Shown one piece after another: positions 6,850 to 12,380 of a stretch of 12,380 bases of DNA. The stretch is from an uncultured Verrucomicrobiota bacterium. GTDB lineage: Bacteria > Verrucomicrobiota > Kiritimatiellia > RFP12 > UBA1067. The stretch lies in NCBI GenBank assembly GCA_946631535.1, contig CAMPAF010000049.1, positions 1 to 12,380 on the forward strand. Direction: 5' to 3'. The notes under the pieces are model-generated. The model was not told where the DNA came from. It was given only the letters and a program-made list of their open reading frames with translations, and made no database searches. The first letter of the stretch is position 1; each line of letters starts with the position of its first letter. The translations under genes were made by a program, and so were the position numbers.

Positions 6850-7595
6850 TGGGATTGTTCTGGAACATACTGCTCTGGGGCGCCATAATCTGGATGTGGG
6901 CGCATCAGGGCAAGGAGAAGATGCGCCGCGAGCAGGAGGCTCGTCGCCGCAATGCCGGATATCTGCGAGATGTCATCTTGGAGGGATTCGGCAAGATGCT
7001 CGGGTTCATCTCCAAGGCGGACGGGCACATCAGCGAGCCAGAGGTCAACGTCGCCAGCAAATGCCTGCGTTCGCTTGGGCTTTTGGAGGACGAATACCAG
7101 GTATGCGTGCGAGCGTTCAACAGCGTGCGCGCCTATTCGCTTTCCGCGTTCAACGCATACGCCTCGCAATTCGCGTCCATCGTGACAGGCGAGGCCAGGA
7201 CCCTCGTCTATGAGATGCTGTGGATGGTAGCCGCCGCAGATGGCGTCCTGGACGCCAAGGAAAGCGAGCTGCTCGGCCATGCCGTCAGTTCGCTGAACAT
7301 AGACCCGACATTGTACCTCTACTTCAAAAGGATGTATTTCGGGGTAGGCGGAGGAGGTGCTGGCGGATTCCGCAACGAGGAGTCCGAACTTGACAAGGCG
7401 TACTCTCGGTTGGGGTGCTCGCCGTCGGACACGGATGATGCAGTCCGGTCCGCATATCGGAAACTCGCCATGCGTTATCACCCCGACAGGCTAAAGGCGG
7501 AAGGCGTGCCGGAAGGCATGATTGCGCAGGCCACCCGATCCATGGCGGAAATCAACGCAGCATGGGAGGCCGTGAGAAAGGAACGGCGTCTTTAG
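6849..7595 (+). CDS. Membrane-anchored TerB-DnaJ protein (DjlA-like cochaperone)
   Basis: A 248-residue protein. Residues 3-18 are a hydrophobic segment (FWNILLWGAIIWMW) followed by a basic stretch KEKMRREQEARRR, as expected of an N-terminal membrane anchor with the rest in the cytoplasm. Residues about 45-150 are a TerB-like helical domain with two acidic motifs, KADGHISEPE (56-65) and AADGVLDAKE (129-138). A Gly-rich hinge (165-173) leads to a C-terminal J domain with HPD at 211-213. This order is that of DjlA, which in Enterobacteria stimulates DnaK and influences envelope stress. The ATG overlaps the previous TAA by one base (TAATG), and no clear Shine-Dalgarno sequence is seen, so translational coupling is likely. 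The usual DjlA length is about 250-270 residues. The name is withheld because similarity is architectural. Confidence 0.88.
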   Translation: MGLFWNILLWGAIIWMWAHQGKEKMRREQEARRRNAGYLRDVILEGFGKMLGFISKADGHISEPEVNVASKCLRSLGLLEDEYQVCVRAFNSVRAYSLSAFNAYASQFASIVTGEARTLVYEMLWMVAAADGVLDAKESELLGHAVSSLNIDPTLYLYFKRMYFGVGGGGAGGFRNEESELDKAYSRLGCSPSDTDDAVRSAYRKLAMRYHPDRLKAEGVPEGMIAQATRSMAEINAAWEAVRKERRL

Positions 7596-7597
7596 CA

Positions 7598-7627
7598 TTG
7601 ACCCCGCAGGGTGTGGTGTGGTATACT
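7598..7627 (+). promoter_or_regulatory. Sigma70-type promoter of the leucine operon
   Basis: TTGACC (-35, 7598-7603), an 18-nt spacer and TATACT (-10, 7622-7627), starting 3 nt after the previous stop codon. The predicted start is near 7634, giving a leader of about 200 nt before leuA. The -10 sits in an imperfect dyad (GTGGTATACTAC, 7618-7629). Confidence 0.75.
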
Positions 7628-7650
7628 ACGCCGCGTCACAGGAAAAAACG

Positions 7651-7725
7651 ATGAACACGAACCTTATGCTTCTGGCGCTTCTTGGCCTTCTCCTTCTTGG
7701 GAGCGGGACGGGTGCGGTTTGCTAG
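7651..7725 (+). CDS. Leucine-rich leader peptide (leuL-like)
   Basis: A 24-codon ORF starting at ATG 7651 with an AGGAA-type ribosome site about 6 nt upstream, ending at TAG 7723-7725. It begins MNTNLMLLALL and ends SGTGAVC. Nine of the 24 residues are Leu (codons 5, 7, 8, 10, 11, 13-16, spanning 7663-7698). Seven of the nine are CTT, which is a minority Leu codon in leuA itself. It lies between the operon promoter and leuA and is followed by a strong hairpin. In enterobacteria, leuL controls leuABCD by ribosome stalling at Leu codons. The same role is inferred here; the peptide sequence itself is not recognisably related to leuL. A small membrane peptide is the alternative reading. Confidence 0.72.
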   Translation: MNTNLMLLALLGLLLLGSGTGAVC

Positions 7726-7762
7726 AAGCAGAGGAAGAGCGTTCTGGAAAGCAAACGGCCCC
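7711..7762 (+). promoter_or_regulatory. Candidate antiterminator hairpin of the leu leader
   Basis: GTTTGCT (7717-7723, the end of the leader ORF) pairs perfectly with AGCAAAC (7750-7756). With single mismatches the pairing extends to 7711-7723 against 7750-7762 (11 of 13 positions). The right arm shares 7753-7762 with the left arm of the terminator hairpin, so the two cannot form together. Confidence 0.62.
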
Positions 7763-7785
7763 GCCCCAAAGGCGAGGCCGTTTCT
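7753..7785 (+). terminator. Attenuator (terminator-like) hairpin in the leu leader
   Basis: AAACGGCC (7753-7760) pairs perfectly with GGCCGTTT (7776-7783). After one C/A mismatch, CGCC (7762-7765) pairs with GGCG (7771-7774), closing a CCAAA loop. The stem is strong. The T-run is short (TTTCT, partly inside the stem), so termination efficiency is uncertain and may need Rho or pausing. Confidence 0.6.
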
Positions 7786-7833
7786 GCATCTCGGGACGGC
7801 GACGCCAGACAGGCAGGCAACAAGGAACAGGAA

Positions 7834-9354
7834 ATGAAAGACAACAGGATAAGGTTCTTCGACACGACGCTGCGAGACGGCGAGCAGGCCCCGGGCTACT
7901 CCATGTCGCACGACGAGAAGACGCGCATGGCGCTCCAGCTCGAGGCGCTCGGCGTAGACGTGATAGAGGCCGGGTTCGCCGTGGCCTCGCCAGGCGACTT
8001 CGAGAGCGTGCGCCAGATCGCGCGCGCCGTGAAGGGCTGCACCGTGGCATCGCTCGCCCGCGCGCTCGAGAAGGACATCGACGCGGCGGCGGAGGCCGTG
8101 AGGGAGGCGGCGCACCCGCGCGTGCACACGTTCCTCGCCACGAGCGACCTGCACCTGAAGAGCAAGCTCCACATGTCGCGGCGGGACGCGCTGGATAGGG
8201 TGAGGCGCATGGTCGCGTACGCGCGGAGGAAGTGCGCGGACGTGGAGTTCTCCGCAGAGGACGCTTCGCGCACGGACGTCGACTTCCTGTGCAGGGTGGT
8301 GGAGACGGCGATCGCCGCCGGCGCGTCGGTGGTGAACCTGCCGGACACGGTCGGATACGCCGCGCCGGAGGAGTTCCACGACTTCATCCGCTCCGTCATG
8401 ACGCGCGTCCCGAACATGGACAAGGCGATACTTTCGGTACACTGCCACGATGACCTGGGGCTCGCAGTCGCCAACACGCTTGCGGGCATACGCGCCGGGG
8501 CGCGCCAGGTGGAATGCACGATCGGCGGCATCGGCGAGCGTGCTGGCAACGCCGCGCTGGAGGAGATCGTGATGGGTCTGCGCACCAGGCACGACCACTA
8601 CGGCGACATGGAGTACGGCATCCACACGGAGGAGATCGCCCGCTCGGCCCAGCTCCTCTCGCGCATCACAGGCGTCAAGATCGCGCCGAACAAGGCGATC
8701 GTCGGCGCGAACGCCTTCGCCCACGAGAGCGGCATCCACCAGCACGGCGTAATGGCCGACGCGCGCACATACGAGATCATGACGCCGGAGTCCGTCGGCG
8801 TGAAGAAGACGGAGCTGGTGCTTGGCAAGCATTCCGGGCAGCACGCCTTCGCGGAGCGCCTGAAGACCCTCGGCTACGAGCTGGAAGCGGAGCAGGTGGC
8901 GGACCTCTTCGCGGATTTCAAGTCGCTGGCCGACCGCAAGAAGACGATCCTGGACCGCGACCTCGTCGCGCTCGTGGAGGCGAAGGCGGGGACTCGCGTA
9001 CGCCCGGAGCGCGAATGGCGGCTCGACACGTTCGTCGTCAACAGCGGCAACCACATGAGCGCCACCGCGCAGGTCACGCTTGAAAGGAACGGCAAGAAGC
9101 GCCAGGAGGCCGCGCTCGGCTCGGGGCCGATCTACGCCGCGTTCCGCGCCGTGGAGATGATCATACGGCACAAGTTCACGCTGGATGACTACCGCATCGA
9201 GGCCGTCACGGAGCGGCGCGACGCTCTCGGCGAAGTGTTCGTGAAGATATCGGACAAGCGAGGCTCGTACCGCGGGCGCGGCGTCTCCACCGACATCATC
9301 AAGGGCAGCATCCTCGCGCTGCTGAACGCCGTCAACAGGATGCTGAACGCCTAA
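7834..9354 (+). CDS. leuA: 2-isopropylmalate synthase
   Basis: Condenses acetyl-CoA with 2-ketoisovalerate, the first committed step of leucine synthesis, in the cytoplasm. At 506 residues it matches the usual bacterial LeuA length. The catalytic barrel begins at once: [14 protein letters not shown] (9-22, with Arg14 and Asp15), HCHDDLG with His203 and His205 as metal ligands, [14 protein letters not shown], and the HESGIHQHG motif that helps separate LeuA from related synthases. The [10 protein letters not shown] stretch and the C-terminal regulatory domain (about 390-506) are intact, so feedback inhibition by leucine is expected. The start at 7834 has AAGGA (7822-7826) at 7-nt spacing. It follows the leader attenuator and begins a leuA-leuC-leuD-leuB operon. 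leuC starts 30 nt later. Confidence 0.97.
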   Translation: MKDNRIRFFDTTLRDGEQAPGYSMSHDEKTRMALQLEALGVDVIEAGFAVASPGDFESVRQIARAVKGCTVASLARALEKDIDAAAEAVREAAHPRVHTFLATSDLHLKSKLHMSRRDALDRVRRMVAYARRKCADVEFSAEDASRTDVDFLCRVVETAIAAGASVVNLPDTVGYAAPEEFHDFIRSVMTRVPNMDKAILSVHCHDDLGLAVANTLAGIRAGARQVECTIGGIGERAGNAALEEIVMGLRTRHDHYGDMEYGIHTEEIARSAQLLSRITGVKIAPNKAIVGANAFAHESGIHQHGVMADARTYEIMTPESVGVKKTELVLGKHSGQHAFAERLKTLGYELEAEQVADLFADFKSLADRKKTILDRDLVALVEAKAGTRVRPEREWRLDTFVVNSGNHMSATAQVTLERNGKKRQEAALGSGPIYAAFRAVEMIIRHKFTLDDYRIEAVTERRDALGEVFVKISDKRGSYRGRGVSTDIIKGSILALLNAVNRMLNA

Positions 9355-9384
9355 TGGCCTAGGACATGAAAGGAGAGTGTTGAC

Positions 9385-10653
9385 ATGGGCATGACGATGA
9401 CACAGAAGATCCTCGCGGTGCACGTGGCCGACGGAGCGACAGTACGCGCGGGCGAGCTGGTGATGGCGAAGCTCGACCTGGTGCTGGCGAACGACATCAC
9501 GGCGCCGGTCGCCATCGGCGAGTTCCCGAAGTTTGGGCGCGAGCGAGTGTTCGACCGCACGAAGGTCGCGCTGGTGCCTGACCACTTCGCGCCTAACAAG
9601 GACATCAAGGCGGCCGCGCAGTGCGCGTGCATGAGGGCGTTCGCCCGAGCGCAGGACATAGAGAACTACTTCGAGGTGGGCCACGACTGCGGCGTGGAGC
9701 ATGCGCTGCTGCCGGAGAAGGGGCTCGTGACGGCGGGCGACTGCGTGATCGGCGCCGATTCGCACACATGCACGTACGGCGCGCTTGGCGCGTTCTCCAC
9801 TGGCGTCGGCTCTACGGACGCTGCGGCGGGGATGGCGACAGGCGAGGCCTGGTTCCGGGTGCCGTCCGCGATCAAGGTCGTGCTGCGCAACGCTCCGCGC
9901 GGCTGGGTCTGCGGCAAGGATGTCGTGCTGCGGCTGATCGGCATGATCGGAGTGGACGGCGCGCGATACCAGTCGCTTGAGTTCACGGGTGACGGCGTCG
10001 CCGCACTCGGCATGGACGACCGCTTCACCATCGCCAACATGGCCATAGAGGCCGGCGCGAAGAACGGCATCTTCCCTGTGGATGACATCTGCAGGGCGTA
10101 CCTTTCGGAACATGGAGCGAAGCCGCCGCGAGCATTTGCGGCCGACGCTGATGCCGAATACGAGCGCGAGGTGGAGATAGACCTGTCGGGGCTGAAGCCC
10201 GTGGTGGCGTTCCCGCACCTGCCTTCCAACGTGCGCGACGTGGAAGAGGCAGGCGACGTGCCGATCGATCAGGTGGTGATAGGCTCATGCACGAACGGCA
10301 GGATATCCGACATGCGCGTCGCCGCCGAGATCATGCGCGGCAGGAAGGTGGCGCCGGGCGTGCGGTGCATCGTCATCCCCGCTACGCAGCGCGTCTGGCT
10401 GCAGGCGATGGAGGAGGGGCTGCTCAAGACGTTCGCGGAGGCGGGGTGCGTCGTGTCCACGCCGACGTGCGGACCGTGCCTGGGCGGACACATGGGCATC
10501 CTCGCGAAGGGCGAGAGGTGCGTGGCAACCACGAACCGGAACTTCGTCGGCCGCATGGGCCATGTGGAGTCCGAAGTGTATCTCGCCTCGCCGGCGGTCG
10601 CCGCCGCCAGCGCGTTGGCAGGACGTATCGCAATGCCGGAGGAAATGAAATGA
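9385..10653 (+). CDS. leuC: 3-isopropylmalate dehydratase large subunit
   Basis: Aconitase-family [4Fe-4S] subunit that, with LeuD, isomerises 2-isopropylmalate to 3-isopropylmalate. Cluster ligands are visible: Cys302 in GSCTNGR, and Cys362 and Cys365 in [11 protein letters not shown]. Other family motifs are [30 protein letters not shown] and a C-terminal [10 protein letters not shown]. At 422 residues it belongs to the short (archaeal/clostridial-type) LeuC group, not the roughly 465-residue proteobacterial type. The start at 9385 has AGGAG about 9 nt upstream; later ATGs at 9391 and 9397 have poorer spacing. Its TGA overlaps the leuD ATG (ATGA), so the two subunits are probably translationally coupled. 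Confidence 0.96.
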   Translation: MGMTMTQKILAVHVADGATVRAGELVMAKLDLVLANDITAPVAIGEFPKFGRERVFDRTKVALVPDHFAPNKDIKAAAQCACMRAFARAQDIENYFEVGHDCGVEHALLPEKGLVTAGDCVIGADSHTCTYGALGAFSTGVGSTDAAAGMATGEAWFRVPSAIKVVLRNAPRGWVCGKDVVLRLIGMIGVDGARYQSLEFTGDGVAALGMDDRFTIANMAIEAGAKNGIFPVDDICRAYLSEHGAKPPRAFAADADAEYEREVEIDLSGLKPVVAFPHLPSNVRDVEEAGDVPIDQVVIGSCTNGRISDMRVAAEIMRGRKVAPGVRCIVIPATQRVWLQAMEEGLLKTFAEAGCVVSTPTCGPCLGGHMGILAKGERCVATTNRNFVGRMGHVESEVYLASPAVAAASALAGRIAMPEEMK

Positions 10654-11159
10654 AGACCAGGGGAACAGCTTTCAGGTACGGCGACAACGTCGACACCGAC
10701 GTGATCATTCCGGCGCGCTACCTAAACACGCCGGACGCCAACGAGCTGGCGACGCACTGCATGGAGGACATCGACAAGCAGTTCGCGCGAACCGTCAGGA
10801 GCGGCGACATCATCGTCGCGGGACGCAACTTCGGCTGCGGCTCCTCCCGCGAGCACGCGCCGCTCGCCATCAAGGCGTGCGGAGTGGGTTGCGTGGTTGC
10901 GGCCTCGTTCGCGCGCATATTCTACCGCAACGCGCTCAACATCGGTCTGCCGATCCTGGAATGCCCCGCAGCCGCCGAGGCGGTGGAGGCGGGGCATGCG
11001 GTGACTGTGGACTTCGTGGCGGGAGAGATAACGGACGAGACGACGGGACAACGCTTCGCCGTGGAGCCGTTTCCTCCGTTCATGCGCGAACTCGTGGCGG
11101 CCGGCGGCCTCGCGAACTATCTCCGCAATCGACAGGGCAGCGGGGAGGGCCAGCCATGA
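10650..11159 (+). CDS. leuD: 3-isopropylmalate dehydratase small subunit
   Basis: Small swivelling subunit of isopropylmalate isomerase, pairing with LeuC. It has 169 residues, matching the short LeuD type that partners a roughly 420-residue LeuC. Motifs visible are [16 protein letters not shown] (10-25), then [14 protein letters not shown] (58-71), which holds the substrate loop, and [16 protein letters not shown]. The start at 10650 overlaps the leuC stop by 4 nt and has GGAGG (10638-10642) at 7-nt spacing. Its own stop overlaps the leuB ATG in the same way. Confidence 0.96.
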   Translation: MKTRGTAFRYGDNVDTDVIIPARYLNTPDANELATHCMEDIDKQFARTVRSGDIIVAGRNFGCGSSREHAPLAIKACGVGCVVAASFARIFYRNALNIGLPILECPAAAEAVEAGHAVTVDFVAGEITDETTGQRFAVEPFPPFMRELVAAGGLANYLRNRQGSGEGQP

Positions 11160-12238
11160 ACAAGACGGTAACGGTATTGGCCGGCGACGGCATCGGGCCG
11201 GAGACGACTGGAGAGGCGGTGAAGGTCCTCGCGGCGGTGGCGGAGAGGTTCGGGCACAGTTTCGAGACGCGCGAATGCCTGGTGGGCGGTGCGGCGATAG
11301 ACGCCGTGGGCGCGGCGTTGCCGCCGGAGACGCTGGCGGCTTGCCGGGCGGCGGACGCCGTGCTGCTGGGTGCGGTGGGCGGACCGAAGTGGGATTCGCT
11401 GCCGGGCGCACTTCGCCCTGAGCGTGCCGCACTCCTGCCTCTTCGCGCCGAGCTAGGCGTGTTCTGCAACATGCGTCCCGCGAAGGCATGGGGCGCGCTT
11501 GTGGACGCAAGCCCGCTGCGGCCGGAAGCAGTTGCCGGAGGCTTCGACATCCTTGTGGTGCGGGAACTGACCGGCGGCATATATTTCGGTGCGCACGAGC
11601 GGTCGGAGGACGGGCGTTCCGCGCGCGACGTTATGGAGTATTCCGTCGAGGAGATAGAGCGGGTGGCGCGAATGGCGTTCTCCGCGGCGCGCAGCAGGCG
11701 CGGCAGCGTAACGAGCGTCGACAAGGCGAACGTGCTAGAGACGTCGCGCCTGTGGCGAGAGACGGTCATGCGCGTCCGCGAGGAGAGGTTCGCGGACGTC
11801 TCGCTTGACCACATGTACGTGGACAACGCCGCCATGCAGCTCGTGCGCGATCCAAGGCGCTTCGACGTGCTGCTCACCGAGAACATGTTCGGCGACATCC
11901 TGTCGGACGAGGCGTCGCAGGTCGTGGGCTCGATCGGCATGTTGCCGTCTGCGTCGCTGCGAGAGGACGGGTTCGGGCTATACGAGCCTGTCCACGGATC
12001 GGCGCCGGACATCGCCGGGCGCGACATCGCCAATCCGCTGGCCACGATACTGTCTGCGGCGATGATGCTCAGGCATTCATTCGGACTGGAGCGGGAAGCG
12101 GCGGCAGTCGAGAGCGCGGTGGAGACCGTTCTCGCGAGCGGCTTTAGAACTGCAGACATCGCCAAGCCGGGCGAGGCGTCCATCGGCACGCGCGCCATGG
12201 GTGACGCAGTGCTTTCCGTGCTGCTGGATCAGGTGTAG
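11156..12238 (+). CDS. leuB: 3-isopropylmalate dehydrogenase
   Basis: NAD-dependent oxidative decarboxylation of 3-isopropylmalate to 2-ketoisocaproate, giving leucine after transamination. It has 360 residues, the typical length. Motifs in order: LAGDGIGPE (8-16), GAVGGPKWD (72-80), the substrate-contact helix [20 protein letters not shown] (LL and Arg as in IPMDH rather than isocitrate dehydrogenase), [40 protein letters not shown] with the metal-binding aspartates, and the NAD-site HGSAPDIAG. The start at 11156 overlaps the leuD stop by 4 nt and has GGGGAGG (11142-11148) at 7-nt spacing. The last 10 nt overlap a converging gene, and no terminator is visible between them. Confidence 0.97.
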   Translation: MNKTVTVLAGDGIGPETTGEAVKVLAAVAERFGHSFETRECLVGGAAIDAVGAALPPETLAACRAADAVLLGAVGGPKWDSLPGALRPERAALLPLRAELGVFCNMRPAKAWGALVDASPLRPEAVAGGFDILVVRELTGGIYFGAHERSEDGRSARDVMEYSVEEIERVARMAFSAARSRRGSVTSVDKANVLETSRLWRETVMRVREERFADVSLDHMYVDNAAMQLVRDPRRFDVLLTENMFGDILSDEASQVVGSIGMLPSASLREDGFGLYEPVHGSAPDIAGRDIANPLATILSAAMMLRHSFGLEREAAAVESAVETVLASGFRTADIAKPGEASIGTRAMGDAVLSVLLDQV

Positions 12239-12380
12239 CGTAGGACCTCGTCAACCGTGGTGTAGCCGTCGAGGATTGAGCGGACGCCGTCCTCGCGCAT
12301 AGTGCGCATGCCGAGCTCGCGGGCCTTCTCGCGGATGATGAGCGTGGGGGCGCGGTCGTTGATCAGCTCGCGGATCGGGT
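12229..12380 (-). CDS. C-terminal end of a GspE/PilB-family secretion or pilus ATPase (5' part outside window)
   Basis: The minus strand reads 49 residues in frame from the right edge to TGA at plus 12231-12229. They include [28 protein letters not shown] and [16 protein letters not shown]. This is the conserved C-terminal tail of type II secretion/type IV pilus assembly ATPases (ELGMRTLREDG and TTxEEVLR are typical). The hexameric ATPase core lies outside the window, so GspE and PilB cannot be told apart. It converges on leuB and overlaps it by 10 nt. Length and remaining domains are unknown. Confidence 0.85.
   Translation of the reverse strand, partial: PIRELINDRAPTLIIREKARELGMRTMREDGVRSILDGYTTVDEVLRYT

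Noticed and set aside
7628..7833. T-box or other riboswitch in the leuA leader
   Set aside because: No T-box sequence (TGGNACCGCG-like) or specifier-loop layout was seen; the Leu-rich ORF plus competing hairpins explains the leader better.
9354..9383. Tiny ORFs between leuA and leuC (ATG GCC TAG and a five-codon ATG frame ending TGA at 9381-9383)
   Set aside because: Too short to assess; the second contains the leuC Shine-Dalgarno sequence, so the overlap is probably coincidence.
7636..10218. Very long open frame on the minus strand (about 860 codons) opposite the leu leader, leuA and leuC
   Set aside because: Product is rich in Arg, His, Val and Leu with no recognisable motif; it mirrors third-position GC bias of two firmly identified plus-strand genes.
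1..12380. CRISPR arrays, tRNA or rRNA genes, insertion sequences, phage or defence genes
   Set aside because: Looked for and not seen; the only tandem repeats are in-frame linker repeats, and all genes belong to housekeeping or metabolic families.

Overview
The window is GC-rich, densely packed bacterial DNA. Six complete genes of recognisable family, two further complete multi-domain genes, two genes cut by the window edges and one very short leader ORF fill almost all of it. The third-position GC bias is strong enough to open long spurious frames on the opposite strand. The taxon cannot be fixed from sequence alone. A Gram-negative bacterium is suggested by a MurU/AmgK-type peptidoglycan-recycling fusion, a DjlA-like TerB-DnaJ protein and a PilB/GspE-type ATPase. 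The low-complexity 9-nt K-D repeats would fit a PVC-group genome such as Kiritimatiellota, but that is a guess.

Left part (1-6849, all plus strand): the C-terminal part of dnaE (DNA polymerase III alpha); then a beta-CASP metallo-beta-lactamase RNase; then a protein joining an N-terminal nucleotidyltransferase to a C-terminal sugar-kinase fold, which ends in a natural His/Asp/Glu tail; then a biotin-dependent carboxyltransferase (PycB/OadA type) carrying its own AccB-like biotinyl domain on a repeat-built linker. Two genes here, the beta-CASP RNase and the carboxyltransferase, are preceded by near-consensus sigma70 promoters whose -10 box lies only 6-7 nt before the ATG. Neither has a Shine-Dalgarno sequence, so both look leaderless.

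Middle (6849-7833): a membrane-anchored TerB-DnaJ cochaperone-like gene starts inside the stop codon of the carboxyltransferase gene. It is followed by a consensus promoter and a roughly 200-nt leader. The leader encodes a 24-residue peptide with nine Leu codons, seven of them CTT, and then two mutually exclusive RNA hairpins. This is the layout of ribosome-mediated transcription attenuation responding to leucine.

Right part (7834-12238): the leucine operon leuA-leuC-leuD-leuB, with leuC/leuD and leuD/leuB overlapping by 4 nt. It covers the steps from 2-ketoisovalerate to 2-ketoisocaproate. At the right edge the 3' end of a GspE/PilB-family ATPase gene on the minus strand overlaps the end of leuB by 10 nt.

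The strongest candidates for something undescribed are the leucine attenuator, the one-polypeptide MurU-AmgK fusion, and the pair of leaderless promoters with dyad symmetry.
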